IMG/VR virus record: IMGVR_UViG_3300046048_001048
Location: 1-26,631 of that record
Source: a virus
DNA length: 26,631 nt
Direction: 5' to 3' (one strand)
Made by a program: the position numbers and the translations under genes. Shown piece by piece: positions 1-9,014 of the stretch; position 1 is the stretch's first letter; every line of letters begins with the position of its first letter. The notes beneath the pieces were generated by a model, which made no database searches, was not told the DNA's origin, and worked only from the letters and a program-made list of their open reading frames with translations.

Positions 1-3000
1 CCAGAGGATCAGGCACGAAAAGCTGCTTGGGCTAATGGTGTCATTGAGGGTTTCGGTGAGTCTGCAGGAACACTGATTGGTGCATCCCCTTTGATTAAAC
101 CTTTTGTTTCTGTAGCGAAGAAAGGTCTTACGCAGACACTTAAGGAACTCATGGAAATGGGGTGGAAGAAAGCTGCGAAGGAACTATTCACTGTTTATGC
201 GGGTGAGCAGGTTACTGAGTTTGGTCAGGCTATCGGTCAGAACGAGGTTATGAAATCCCTCGGACTCTCAACGGTATCTGATCTTGAGGCAGCTATGCAG
301 ACTGTGATCCCTACAATGTTTATGACAGGATCATTCCAGTTAGCTACTCAGACTTTAAATAAAGTCCAGAAGACAAAGCTGAAGAATACACTGGATGTAA
401 AAAACAACAAGGCAGATAGGTACCTTGCTGCTGATATGATCTATCGTCAGCTAGGAAAGCAGGATAAACAGATCGCTGAGAACTGGAAAGCATTCGCAAC
501 AGAGCATATCGAGAAAGGAAAGGCTATATCATGGGATGAGGACTTTGGTAAGTTCGCAAGTGATCTAGTTAAAGCTCATGAGAAGCCGGGAGAAATCTTC
601 ACTGATCAGGATATTATCAACGGCACTGTAAGTGATCGTCAGCTCGCAGCTTTCATGGCTAAAGAGGATGACCAAAAGGCTTATAATGCATTTGAAAGAG
701 CACTGCTTGGACTCAATAAAGAACCTGCACCGCTCGAAGTTCCTGAGCCAGTAGATAAAACTAATGCCTTAGAGAAAGCCGATGAGTTAATCAGGAAAGA
801 AGAGGCCGAAGCTGATCGTGTTAAACGAGAGGAACCTGTACAGTTCAAACCGATGTCCAGAGAGGAAGCCACTGCTGCCTATACTGAACTCGATGAGATT
901 GATAAGGTCCTCGAGAATCCTGATATTCCTCTTGAGAAGCGATTGAAACTCGGAGAACGAGCTGCATCGCTCAGGGCTGCTGTAACGCTCCCCAGATCGA
1001 CGAAGACTGCACCGAAGGGTAAAGTACAGGAGACAGTGGAATCGTCTACTGAGCAGCCGGGGGCTAAACCTGCTGAGAAAATAGAAGCACCGACTGAACA
1101 AGTACCTGCAGAAGCAGAACTCAGTCCTCATCAGCAGGATATTCAAAGTGAGATTCAGGCGAGAGAAGCTGAGATCGATCAGATTGATGAGATGTTAGCT
1201 AAGGGTCCTAGTCAGCAGACACGAAAGGTCTTCATGGAGAACAGAGAGAAAGCTGTTAATGCCATTGAGACACTGAAAGCTGCCTCTGAGGAACCTACCG
1301 AATCTCCTATAGCTACTCGAGAGATAGCTGAAGAGGTAATAGATAAACTTACTCAAGCACAACAGAAACTTATCGATGAAGGAAAGCAAGACTTAGCAGC
1401 ACAGGTCGGTAAGCAGATCAAAGAATACCAAGCAAAACTTGAAGCACTCCCCAGAGAGTCCAACTTGACTCCTGAAAGGGTGGATGAGCTACGTCAAGAT
1501 TACACTACTGCTATCAGTAGCGGTGAAGATTTATCACAGAGTTTACTTGAGGCAGAAGCTCAGGCAGATCAGAGAGCCGGTGTTTACGATGAGAATGCTG
1601 AAGCTGCTGATATCTATGACCAAGGTGTAAGTATCTATACTGAGGCAGAGAGTCCTAATCTTGGTGAATGGCAGAGGGAAGTTGATCTTCCTAGTCGAAT
1701 CATTCACTGGACACAGGACCTTGCAGCAGATGCAGGTGCTCGTACCTCTAATATGATTATAGGTAGGCCTCGCGGTATTGGTTTTGATTACCAGATGGTC
1801 AGAGAGAAAGGGAAGGATGGTAATTGGTATATCTACAAAGTAGAACCCGGTCAGAAAGCTGTCCTGCTCATGCAGATATCTACTCGTAAGGCTAAACTTA
1901 AAGGCTTATCTGCTAGAACATTAGCTGCTGAGTGGGCTGAAGATCATGCCCGGAAGCTAGGTTCATCCGAATGGCTACCGGGGAATGACGAGAAAAACAG
2001 GAATACATATGGGATTCTGCAGGGTGGGGATCGTATCCTGATTACTGAACTCAGTAAAAATAAGTTTATGGTTGAGGTCAATGGTGATCTGGTTGAACGT
2101 GAGTTACCATCGGGTCAGATGACCGACCATTGGGCATCTCTATCTGTTGGTCAGGTAAAGAAACTAATCGAAGACTTGTATGGTTTCGAGACACAAGATA
2201 CTAAGAAAGAGCTTCTCACTGCCAAACTGAGAGAGGCCCATCTTGGTCAGAAGGAACAGATTACACCAGAGAAGTCTCGTGTTCAAGCTGCAAGAGAAGA
2301 GTACATGATCTTCGAACCTGTAGTTACTCCTGAGATGTCCGCACAAATGTCTCGGAAAGGACCAACTAAAGCTATGGCTCGAGATACTGCAGCCTATGAT
2401 TACATTGGTCAGGAGATGACACCAGAACTTCGTGCTGAGATCGAGGATAAAATCCAGAGTCTTATTGATAAGATAGGTTATGAGGAAGCTCGAAGAGGTT
2501 TCACTGTCAGAGAGCAGCCGGGTAACATCATGATCAATAAGTACGAGGATGATATTTCTTCTCTGAGGAGAATACTAATTCAGACTAATAACGGCAAGAA
2601 GGTCAGGGTCCAGATTGGTACATCTGTAAGTGGAAGGGCTATTTATGCAAGGAAACCAAAAGCTAAACCAAAGAAAGAACTCTCTGCCGATAGAACTGTT
2701 GGGAAGAAAGAATACAACAAGGTTGTTAAGGAAGTTAAAGAAACAAAAGAAGGTCCTAAGCCTAAGTCACCAAAGGAGTTGGCTGCAGAGAAAGCTGAAC
2801 TCGAGAAGAAAGCCGAGCAGTACCCCGCGATAGAAGAGACACTCGACAAGATAGACGAGAAACTTCTCAGGGATATGATCAATGATCAGTTAGTAAAGAT
2901 GGGGTATAAGCCTATAAAGCAAGAAGTTCCAGTTGAAACTCCGAGGTCTAGACCTGCAGTTGAGGGCTTCGAGAGGCCTCCGGTTCTTCCACAAGCCCCT

Positions 3001-6000
3001 CAGCAAGCTATCAGCGAGGAAACAGGTGAGATTGAATCTCCTGAGGTTGGTTCTTTTGAACAGCAGATGGCTAGTGATGCTAGACAAGAGGTTGTTGAAG
3101 AGGCTCGGAATGCATGGCATCAGGAAAGGGAGACCTACATAAGTACTATGCTTGATAAGGTTCAGTCTGGTAAGTCCAGAGAGTTAACAAGTAAAGAGTC
3201 TCTGTATTATACGGCTGTCTTCGATCAGGCATTCACTGAGTCAAACCCATTCTATCCGTACCAAGTTATGCCTGAGATTGAGCAGCCTGTTACTCCTTCT
3301 CGATCTGTTGATATCCCTGTTCAAGAAGGAACAGAGAGGGATTCAAAACTAGACAGACGGAAAGACAACGAGCGCAGGAAGAAATTAATCAGGCAGCAGA
3401 AGAGGATGAGGGGGCCGACCTATCTTCAGGATGGTGGTGTTCCTGTCGAGAATAATGCTTGGGAAATCCTTGAGAATAATCAAGATGATCCTATTGTGAA
3501 ACATTTGATGAAGTTCTTTAATCAAGAGGACTTACAGAATGTTCCTGTATATTTTGACCCCATGGCTGAGACTTCGTACTTCCAAGCGAACCCGGATGGT
3601 ACAAAGTTCATCGTGCTGCGCGGGGATAACCCATTCATCGGGACCCATGAAGCTGTTCATGCTGCCCTCGGTGTTGCTCTTGAGCAGAATCCAGAAGCAA
3701 GAAAAGAACTCTTGGAAATGATGGATAGGTTCAAGGAACAAGCAGAAGAGATGGGACTTCTGGATCATCTTGCAGTACAGAAAGCTCTGGAAAACAGTCA
3801 GGAGTTTGTGGCTCAGGCCGGTGCTGATCCTGTTGTTCAGGCTATCATGGAATCAAAGCAGGTTAAAGAGGGTCTCATTCGGAATCTCTGGACCAAGTTT
3901 GTAAATTGGGGTCGGGAATTACTTGGGATGCCTAAGAGCTATAATAATATGCTCGGTGAGATACTCAATATGATTGAGAAGGTTGCTCCGGATCAAGCAT
4001 CAAGAGGTCTCGCATTTAAAGCTGAAGGTCCGAAGGTCAAAGAGACTGCCATTGAGCGCAGGGAGAGAATCAGGAGAACTCATAGAGAGGCAAGAGCAAA
4101 GAACAAAAATCAGAGTTGGCTCGGTGAATCCTACAAAGGAATAGGGGATTGGTTTAAATCAATCATGAAGTATAGCTCTACGTTTGCTCAGCCTGTCAAT
4201 GATGCTCTTTATAATATCGAGCCAAGACTTGCTGCTCTCATGAGAATCCGTGAGGCTCAGTTATCTGCTCGTAATAAGAAGCAGATGATGGCTGTCCACA
4301 AGTTAGCTGTAGCTATCAAGGGGTTCTCCGAAGATGAACTTACTGATTTCAAATCTGGGTGGATAAATGTAGATGAGAGACAGTTACTTACTGATCTTAT
4401 TAAGGAGAAAGGTATCGAAGCAGAGTGGAAAACCTTCATGGATATCATCCAATCTAACGAGAAGAAGTTCCTAAAACTAGGAGTGCTGTCTCCTAAAACT
4501 ACAATCGAAGGGTATCTTCCTCGTGTAGTTAAAGACCCGCTCGGGTTAGTCAATGCGATGGAAGGGACCCCCGAGGGAGAAGAGTTCTCTGCACGAATTC
4601 GAGAAGAGAGAATACGTATTGAAAAGATGGGTGGTATTGGTGCATTCGATAAAGCCCATGAGGAAGAGTTCATAGCCAAAATGGTGCTTAATCGTAGGTA
4701 CAACACGATCCCCAAGAAGGGCTTTGTAAAGATGCGTATCTTGGATCATGTTCCAGATAATCTCTTGGAATACTACCATGATCCTGTAGAATCTATGATC
4801 GATTATATTCACCATGCAAATGAACTTCTGTTCCAGAGGGAATTATCTGGTAAGTCAAACAGGAGTGACTTCCTGCAAAAATTATCCAAAGCTGTTGATG
4901 AGTATCATCGGACTAAAGCTCCAAAGAAGAGAATGAAACTCTCTAAGGAAATTGATGACCTATCACAGCAAATCTATGATATCGATAAGGATACTAAGGT
5001 AGCCGTAGATAAACTGATACAGGTTCTTGATATCCCCGATGCTAAAAAGAAGGAAGCTATCGAACTGATCTACGCAAGATTGAATCAGCGCGGAACAAGT
5101 GGTGCTGTGAGAGCACTGAAGAATGTAACACTAATGATGACAATCGGTAACCCACTGTCTGCTATTACACAGCTCGGTGATCAGGGATTTAACATCATGG
5201 ATAATGGTGTGTATGGTATTGCAGGGGTATCTAAGGCCTTAACCGGTAATAAAATAATTGATAACTTTGATATCGATAACTACTTAAGGGAGTTTGCCAA
5301 GGAAGGTGGGACCTCTGACTTAGTGAATAAGTTACTCACAGTGACAGGACTTAAGAGGATGGATACTTTCGGTAAAGAGAGTTATGTCCAAGGACTCATG
5401 GCGAAAGTTAAGAGTTGGTCCTTCGAACAATTCAAAGATAAGTTCGGTATTTATGGTGAGTTCCTCGAGGGTACTGAGGATTCTGATATAAAACTGAAGG
5501 AAGCCTATGACTCTATAATAAGTGGGAATACTAACATGAATGCTATGTATATGTTATTCTCAGAGTTGGCTAAACGTCAGCCGGTCAGTCTCTCAGAGAC
5601 ATCTAAGATGTTCTTAACCGGTGGTCAAGCCAGACTTCTATGGGTACTAAAACAGTTTGCACTGCGGACAATCTCAAGTGTGGTTCAGGATATCAGAATG
5701 GGATTCCAAGAAGGTACAACTGCAGGGAAGGTGAGAGGAATCAGCAAGGCTGTTGGTTTAATGTTGGTTCTTGGTATGGCAGGTGCCGGTACAGATGCTA
5801 TTAAGGACTTGATACTTGGCAGGGATAACCCAGAGTCATTCACCGACGATGTTCTTTCTAATATAATGGATATACTGTTCATTAATAGATACACACTTGA
5901 ACGTGGGCTTGATATGCATAAGCCTGTCTCGAGTCTGATAGCAAATAACCTTATGATCCCACCGGCTAGGGCTGCAGATGCCGTGATTACTGATCTACTC

Positions 6001-6273
6001 TCTACGTTACAGGGGGATTTCAGTTATACATCAATGGCTCATGTACCTGCATTCGGTAGGATAGCATTTGAATATACACCGATGGGTGTAGAGGCTGAAG
6101 GGAAACGTCTTAGAACTAAGATTCTTGATCTTGCAGAGAAGGGAGCTTCTCAGGAAGTTGTACTTAAAGCAGCATCAGAATGGAACTCTAAGTATTACAA
6201 GAAAGGAGTTGATGGCCTCGAGAGAATATCTGGAGAGGTTGTCAAGAACGCAAGGAAGCGAGGTAAAGAATAG
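1..6273 (+). CDS. Giant polyvalent virion/ejection-type protein with HEAVH zinc metallopeptidase motif, 5'-truncated
   Basis: The frame is open from base 1 to the TAA at 6271, giving 2090 visible residues. The first possible start (TTG at 91) has no ribosome site and coding-like sequence precedes it, so the true start is outside the window. Visible parts: an N-terminal amphipathic region; long Glu/Ala/Lys-rich, probably coiled or disordered stretches (about 240-560); a globular block near 590-760; HEAVH at 3646-3660 (residues 1216-1220) followed by an EFVAQA segment that could supply the third zinc ligand, as in gluzincin-type peptidases of phage polyvalent proteins; and a C-terminal region with a hydrophobic helix around 5755-5800. 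The C-terminal part resembles the large polyvalent protein associated (LPD) domains described for phage and conjugative-element proteins; that match is from memory of the family. Such proteins are thought to be packaged and delivered with the DNA. It is the only large + strand gene and is probably late. Substrate and true length are unknown. Confidence 0.8.
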   Translation, partial: PEDQARKAAWANGVIEGFGESAGTLIGASPLIKPFVSVAKKGLTQTLKELMEMGWKKAAKELFTVYAGEQVTEFGQAIGQNEVMKSLGLSTVSDLEAAMQTVIPTMFMTGSFQLATQTLNKVQKTKLKNTLDVKNNKADRYLAADMIYRQLGKQDKQIAENWKAFATEHIEKGKAISWDEDFGKFASDLVKAHEKPGEIFTDQDIINGTVSDRQLAAFMAKEDDQKAYNAFERALLGLNKEPAPLEVPEPVDKTNALEKADELIRKEEAEADRVKREEPVQFKPMSREEATAAYTELDEIDKVLENPDIPLEKRLKLGERAASLRAAVTLPRSTKTAPKGKVQETVESSTEQPGAKPAEKIEAPTEQVPAEAELSPHQQDIQSEIQAREAEIDQIDEMLAKGPSQQTRKVFMENREKAVNAIETLKAASEEPTESPIATREIAEEVIDKLTQAQQKLIDEGKQDLAAQVGKQIKEYQAKLEALPRESNLTPERVDELRQDYTTAISSGEDLSQSLLEAEAQADQRAGVYDENAEAADIYDQGVSIYTEAESPNLGEWQREVDLPSRIIHWTQDLAADAGARTSNMIIGRPRGIGFDYQMVREKGKDGNWYIYKVEPGQKAVLLMQISTRKAKLKGLSARTLAAEWAEDHARKLGSSEWLPGNDEKNRNTYGILQGGDRILITELSKNKFMVEVNGDLVERELPSGQMTDHWASLSVGQVKKLIEDLYGFETQDTKKELLTAKLREAHLGQKEQITPEKSRVQAAREEYMIFEPVVTPEMSAQMSRKGPTKAMARDTAAYDYIGQEMTPELRAEIEDKIQSLIDKIGYEEARRGFTVREQPGNIMINKYEDDISSLRRILIQTNNGKKVRVQIGTSVSGRAIYARKPKAKPKKELSADRTVGKKEYNKVVKEVKETKEGPKPKSPKELAAEKAELEKKAEQYPAIEETLDKIDEKLLRDMINDQLVKMGYKPIKQEVPVETPRSRPAVEGFERPPVLPQAPQQAISEETGEIESPEVGSFEQQMASDARQEVVEEARNAWHQERETYISTMLDKVQSGKSRELTSKESLYYTAVFDQAFTESNPFYPYQVMPEIEQPVTPSRSVDIPVQEGTERDSKLDRRKDNERRKKLIRQQKRMRGPTYLQDGGVPVENNAWEILENNQDDPIVKHLMKFFNQEDLQNVPVYFDPMAETSYFQANPDGTKFIVLRGDNPFIGTHEAVHAALGVALEQNPEARKELLEMMDRFKEQAEEMGLLDHLAVQKALENSQEFVAQAGADPVVQAIMESKQVKEGLIRNLWTKFVNWGRELLGMPKSYNNMLGEILNMIEKVAPDQASRGLAFKAEGPKVKETAIERRERIRRTHREARAKNKNQSWLGESYKGIGDWFKSIMKYSSTFAQPVNDALYNIEPRLAALMRIREAQLSARNKKQMMAVHKLAVAIKGFSEDELTDFKSGWINVDERQLLTDLIKEKGIEAEWKTFMDIIQSNEKKFLKLGVLSPKTTIEGYLPRVVKDPLGLVNAMEGTPEGEEFSARIREERIRIEKMGGIGAFDKAHEEEFIAKMVLNRRYNTIPKKGFVKMRILDHVPDNLLEYYHDPVESMIDYIHHANELLFQRELSGKSNRSDFLQKLSKAVDEYHRTKAPKKRMKLSKEIDDLSQQIYDIDKDTKVAVDKLIQVLDIPDAKKKEAIELIYARLNQRGTSGAVRALKNVTLMMTIGNPLSAITQLGDQGFNIMDNGVYGIAGVSKALTGNKIIDNFDIDNYLREFAKEGGTSDLVNKLLTVTGLKRMDTFGKESYVQGLMAKVKSWSFEQFKDKFGIYGEFLEGTEDSDIKLKEAYDSIISGNTNMNAMYMLFSELAKRQPVSLSETSKMFLTGGQARLLWVLKQFALRTISSVVQDIRMGFQEGTTAGKVRGISKAVGLMLVLGMAGAGTDAIKDLILGRDNPESFTDDVLSNIMDILFINRYTLERGLDMHKPVSSLIANNLMIPPARAADAVITDLLSTLQGDFSYTSMAHVPAFGRIAFEYTPMGVEAEGKRLRTKILDLAEKGASQEVVLKAASEWNSKYYKKGVDGLERISGEVVKNARKRGKE

Positions 6274-6280
6274 TTTACTC

Positions 6281-6296
6281 ATGCATCCGGATGCAC
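6281..6296. repeat. Interspersed palindrome copy 1 (convergent junction)
   Basis: Core TGCATCCGGATGCA (6282-6295) is perfectly self-complementary. The outermost pair is A/C on the + strand, so a - strand RNA would have a G-U wobble there. It sits between the stop of the giant + gene and the bidirectional terminator, the only copy outside the 13-26 kb region. Confidence 0.9.
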
Positions 6297-6299
6297 AAA

Positions 6300-6338
6300 A
6301 AGAAACCCCCAAGACCATTAGAGTCTCGGGGGTTTCTT
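6300..6338. terminator. Bidirectional intrinsic terminator at the convergent junction
   Basis: Two 16-base arms (6300-6315 and 6323-6338) pair with a single A/C mismatch around a 7-base loop. Each contains a run of five C or G and ends in TTTCTT or its complement. Read on the - strand the hairpin is followed by a T-rich tail (TTTCTTTTT); on the + strand the stem itself ends in TTTCTT. It lies between the giant + gene and the last - strand gene, where both transcripts must end. Confidence 0.85.
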
Positions 6339-6344
6339 GCGTTA

Positions 6345-6371
6345 AGGGGAGGAGGAGGCCCCTATTTTTTT
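6345..6371 (+). terminator. Second intrinsic terminator for the + strand late gene
   Basis: AGGGG (6345-6349) pairs with CCCCT (6359-6363) around a 9-base purine loop and is followed after one base by seven T (6365-6371). It follows the bidirectional hairpin directly and would act as a backup stop for the giant gene transcript. The stem is short, so strength is uncertain. Confidence 0.6.
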
Positions 6372-6382
6372 ATCTTGAATAT

Positions 6383-6721
6383 TTAATTAGATAATCTCTG
6401 GATCACGGTATGTATAGCAGTATCAACATCGTCCTCTCCGATAATCCTTGACATCGCCTTGATCCTAAGTTCAAACAATAGCAGCTCAACTACTTCATGG
6501 AATGCTATTAACTTAATCTGTTCAGTTGACTTTGCGTAGAAATCCCATTCGTGAGCTAATCGTATAATACAGTGTTTTTGTGGTAAGTTACAGGCACACT
6601 CTCCGATATTGTCAATGTCCTCGTGGAGAATATCAACATCCCAATCACCTAAATTGAAGAACTTCAGCCAGTAGTGGCACTCCTTCTCGAATGTCTTGAA
6701 GTCTGCTTTTGTTATTTTCAT
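6383..6721 (-). CDS. Small phage protein with HExxE metallopeptidase-like motif
   Basis: 112 residues. The central HEVVELLLFEL segment (from about residue 75) resembles a recurrent phage family that carries HEVxELLL after a predicted beta-rich N-terminal half with conserved Trp residues. It looks like a zincin or SprT-type fold in which the second His of HExxH is Glu, so activity is uncertain. The start ATG (6721) overlaps the TGA of the upstream gene (ATGA). It is the last gene of the minus-strand array, ending about 45 bases before the terminators. Function unknown. Confidence 0.7.
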   Translation of the reverse strand: MKITKADFKTFEKECHYWLKFFNLGDWDVDILHEDIDNIGECACNLPQKHCIIRLAHEWDFYAKSTEQIKLIAFHEVVELLLFELRIKAMSRIIGEDDVDTAIHTVIQRLSN

Positions 6722-7362
6722 TGTGTCATATCCGTTCCAACTGGTTTTATCCCTGTCCTTATGGATTCTGTTTTCACCTTGACCTCACTGATCTTATCAC
6801 ACACTTCAAGTATCTCTGGTATTTGATCTGATTCAGATAGTGACATAATATGATGTACAAGAAATATCGGTGAACCATCTTCTACTGATTTCTCAGTTAA
6901 CAACTGGACCATAGCATTCCAAGCAGGTCTTTTTGTTCCTTCAGGATACGGTGTGAGAAAGATGACATCATAGCACTGAGCAGCATGGATAGCACACTCT
7001 CTAATATAGCTAAGAATCTGATACTGAAGCTCATCATTGTCAGACATCTTCGATAAGATATAAGAAGAATAATCCATTGTTGTTAAGTCAGATACAAACT
7101 TGGTCAGTGATCTCTCCATTGATTTCTTCCGACCTAAAAGATCGATGTACATCTTGAGTACCTGCCGGTCAGTGAGAGAGTTCTCGATTATGAGATGTTC
7201 TCTCAGATAATCCTGCCTGATATCTCTGATGTAATCAACCCCCAAGTATTTTGCTGTAGTTTCAGATAAGGAACTAACACCAGAACCAGTACAACCTGAG
7301 AACCCAACACACATTGAGTGTAGCTTATTCTGCCACGGTGTCAGTATTATCTCCTGCATCAT
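6718..7362 (-). CDS. AAA_28-like P-loop NTPase with atypical Walker A
   Basis: 214 residues. The N-terminal GFSGCTGSGVSS segment lies where a Walker A loop is expected (residues 23-30), followed by an amphipathic helix and a DIRQDY segment, then the strand CYDVIFLTPYPEG (about 130-142). This order is seen in AAA_28/NadR-like nucleoside kinases and NTPases of phages. The usual loop Lys is Val (GTT) here, clearly read in the sequence. The start is ATG ATG at 7362 behind a GGAGGAGG ribosome site. The 5' end overlaps the small gene at 7325-7501. The ligand is unknown and, with the missing Lys, it may bind but not hydrolyse NTP. Confidence 0.6.
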   Translation of the reverse strand: MMQEIILTPWQNKLHSMCVGFSGCTGSGVSSLSETTAKYLGVDYIRDIRQDYLREHLIIENSLTDRQVLKMYIDLLGRKKSMERSLTKFVSDLTTMDYSSYILSKMSDNDELQYQILSYIRECAIHAAQCYDVIFLTPYPEGTKRPAWNAMVQLLTEKSVEDGSPIFLVHHIMSLSESDQIPEILEVCDKISEVKVKTESIRTGIKPVGTDMTQ

Positions 7363-7501
7363 TAGTTTCCTCCTCCTTCCTCTGATTATTATTGAATAAA
7401 CTTAACTGCTTCTCTTTAAATTCCTGTTGACACTGTTGGCATTGATTAACATAAGTTCGTGGCTTATGTTTTGTACAAAGTTTCGCTCGTCCTAAAGCCA
7501 T
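7325..7501 (-). CDS. Small zinc-ribbon-like protein (58 aa)
   Basis: A 58-residue frame fills the gap between its neighbours. Its ATG (7501) overlaps the TAA of the upstream gene (TAATG), which suggests translational coupling, and its 3' end overlaps the NTPase start by 38 bases. It has C9, H12, C21 and C24 (CxxH then CxxC), which could bind one zinc ion, followed by a charged Gln/Asn/Glu-rich tail. The N-terminal third is basic. No family recognised. Confidence 0.6.
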   Translation of the reverse strand: MALGRAKLCTKHKPRTYVNQCQQCQQEFKEKQLSLFNNNQRKEEETNDAGDNTDTVAE

Positions 7502-7770
7502 TATTCGTCACCTCCAATCATATTAAAGGGATAGTGAGAGAGATCAACTTGTAACTGCTCGACCTTTACATCATCACCACTGAGAAGTTTCATCCTGAGA
7601 TATTGGTATGCCTCACACGCATCTTCTAAACTCTCATAAGTAAAGTACATAACTCTACCCTGTATATCTATCATACCTATAGTATCTTCTTTTTTATCAT
7701 AACACTTAAAGATAGATACAACTTGTTCAAGGTTAACTAGCTTCATTCCTTTTCCGTATTCCCACCACAT
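7501..7770 (-). CDS. Hypothetical protein (89 aa)
   Basis: 89 residues, with beta-strand-like pattern in the first half (VVSIFKCY, IGMIDIQGRVMYFTY) then a helix with EDACEAYQYLRMKL. The start ATG (7770) follows GGAGGT with about seven bases spacing and overlaps the TAA of the preceding small gene. This small alpha/beta layout is common in phage accessory genes. No function recognised. Confidence 0.6.
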   Translation of the reverse strand: MWWEYGKGMKLVNLEQVVSIFKCYDKKEDTIGMIDIQGRVMYFTYESLEDACEAYQYLRMKLLSGDDVKVEQLQVDLSHYPFNMIGGDE

Positions 7771-7922
7771 TATTTACCTCCTTCATGTTCAACCATTCTT
7801 AGTTTCCGGAGGTAGGCATCTACCTTATCTGCAGTGCTATCTCCAACTTTCACCAGCTTCCCGCCAACCTTCTTAAATACCCTGTACTTACCGCTCTTCA
7901 ACTTTCGTTTGATGTATGGCAT
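7770..7922 (-). CDS. Small basic protein (50 aa)
   Basis: A 50-residue frame fills the gap between the 89- and 71-residue genes. The ATG (7922) follows GGGGAG, and the TAA overlaps the next ATG (TAATG). It is rich in Lys and Arg, with a beta-hairpin-like start (KSGKYRVFKKVGGKLVKVG) and a C-terminal helix. It could bind nucleic acid, but this rests on composition only. Confidence 0.6.
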   Translation of the reverse strand: MPYIKRKLKSGKYRVFKKVGGKLVKVGDSTADKVDAYLRKLRMVEHEGGK

Positions 7923-7923
7923 A

Positions 7924-8139
7924 TCAATACTCCCCATTTTTCATGGACTGAAAGATTTCAGCTTGTCTCTTCATATCCCTTCGATGATCTTCGTTGATCC
8001 AATTTGAATTACCTTCTTCAATAGACCAACCTAGCCAACCTACACGGTGACCGTTCCCAACTAGATAATCAAAGAGCATAGTAACCCTAAGCTGTCCTCC
8101 AGCTTCGCCTTTCTTAAACCCTCTAAACCGACCAACCAT
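7924..8139 (-). CDS. Hypothetical protein (71 aa)
   Basis: 71 residues from an ATG (8139) with a good GGGAGG site. A basic N-terminus (GRFRGFKKGEAGG) precedes a hydrophobic stretch with GWLGWSIEEG and a charged helical tail. The stop is one base from the next start. No family recognised. Confidence 0.55.
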   Translation of the reverse strand: MVGRFRGFKKGEAGGQLRVTMLFDYLVGNGHRVGWLGWSIEEGNSNWINEDHRRDMKRQAEIFQSMKNGEY

Positions 8140-8141
8140 GA

Positions 8142-8351
8142 TTATCCTCCCATCAGTGCCTCAATTCTACTAGCAATTACGATAGCTCTGTTCGCCTCAA
8201 GATCATGATAATCGACTTCCTCTTCGAGTCTCTTGATCTGATCGGACTTTGTGTTTGCAGCATCGATCTGTTCTGTAGCTACCGCCCGAAGGAGAGAGGC
8301 AGTCTTTGCGAATCCCTTCATAATTGAATCAACTGTTTTCGGTGTAAACAT
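8142..8351 (-). CDS. Small coiled-coil protein (69 aa)
   Basis: 69 residues, nearly all predicted helix; the middle (QIDAANTKSDQIKRLEEEV) shows heptad-like spacing. The start ATG (8351) follows GGAGGT. The Ala-rich C-terminal helix ends in Gly-Gly. It probably forms an oligomer; function unknown. Confidence 0.6.
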   Translation of the reverse strand: MFTPKTVDSIMKGFAKTASLLRAVATEQIDAANTKSDQIKRLEEEVDYHDLEANRAIVIASRIEALMGG

Positions 8352-8384
8352 TGTTATACCTCCGTATCTATTTTTCTTTTTGGT

Positions 8385-8606
8385 CTACCGTCCATAGTTT
8401 TCGTATGTCTTTACATAACAAGTTGTAGGAAAATCTGTTACTTCAGCACAGGTACAAAACTCACCGCAAGGTTCTTCTCGTTCTACTTTTTTCATAATCC
8501 CACACTTCACAGCAATTTCTTGTATGTCTGCACCATCAACCATCATGGCATCCCAACAACCTAACTGTATTATTTCATCTGCAAATCTTTCAAAGTCTGG
8601 TTTCAT
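8385..8606 (-). CDS. Cys-rich small phage protein with EPCGEFCTC motif
   Basis: 73 residues. An N-terminal helical part (FADEIIQLGCWDAMMVDGADIQEIAVKCG) is followed by EPCGEFCTCAE and a terminal CYVKTYE. The pattern helical half plus EPCGExCxCxE plus CY recurs in small phage proteins of unknown role, and the Cys cluster suggests metal binding. The start ATG (8606) follows AGGGG. The upstream membrane micro-gene (8590-8691) overlaps its start. Confidence 0.65.
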   Translation of the reverse strand: MKPDFERFADEIIQLGCWDAMMVDGADIQEIAVKCGIMKKVEREEPCGEFCTCAEVTDFPTTCYVKTYENYGR

Positions 8607-8691
8607 CTTTACCCCTATCCTTGTTTGTGTTTATATTAATATAAGTACACCCTATTACAGCAATCCCTAAAGCTATAGCAAAGAATATCAT
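8590..8691 (-). CDS. Single-helix membrane micro-protein (33 aa)
   Basis: A 33-residue frame whose ATG (8691) overlaps the TGA of the DUF551 gene (ATGA) and whose own stop lies inside the next gene. GGGGGAG precedes it. The first 14 residues (MIFFAIALGIAVIG) form a hydrophobic helix followed by Cys and a charged tail, so it could be a tiny inner-membrane protein, or a lipoprotein-like one if the Cys is modified. Function unknown. Confidence 0.5.
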   Translation of the reverse strand: MIFFAIALGIAVIGCTYININTNKDRGKDETRL

Positions 8692-8996
8692 TTCTCCCCC
8701 TTGTCCTGTGGTGGTTCTGGTAGTGGAATCCAGTGGGTGGTATACGAGATTTTGGTATCACCTTCCCATACGTTATCACTTGGTCTAAACCATCTTGTTT
8801 GCCAAGTTTCATGCCTATTAGTTATGACTGCATATTTACCTGCTTTTTCAGGCAACCTATCTTTAACAGAAATCCATTTAGGGATAAGTGCCTCTGCTTC
8901 ATCGGCTAATACATATCCTCCTTTTTCTGATTCATCAACTTCGCAAAAACAATTAGATATAGAATCTCTGAAGAATTTGTATCTCTGTAGTTTCAT
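8688..8996 (-). CDS. DUF551-domain protein with MKLQRY/ADEAE leader
   Basis: 102 residues. The C-terminal two thirds (from WISVKDRLPEKAGKYAVIT to THWIPLPEPP) match the DUF551 family, a small beta-rich domain common in phages of Proteobacteria and of unknown role. The first 38 residues carry the MKLQRY...GGYVLADEAEAL leader that recurs in two other genes nearby. The start ATG (8996) follows GGGGGAG. It is coupled to the downstream micro-gene through ATGA. Confidence 0.8.
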   Translation of the reverse strand: MKLQRYKFFRDSISNCFCEVDESEKGGYVLADEAEALIPKWISVKDRLPEKAGKYAVITNRHETWQTRWFRPSDNVWEGDTKISYTTHWIPLPEPPQDKGEK

Positions 8997-9014
8997 ACTC
9001 TCCCCCTTTGGTTG

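Noticed and set aside
4257-4715. 152-codon - strand frame within the giant gene
   Set aside because: It is antisense to a continuous coding frame, with no ribosome site and no family resemblance.
8625-8665. TTGCTG/TATTAA promoter-like pair on the - strand
   Set aside because: Weak -35 box, 16-base spacer, and it lies inside a small coding frame.
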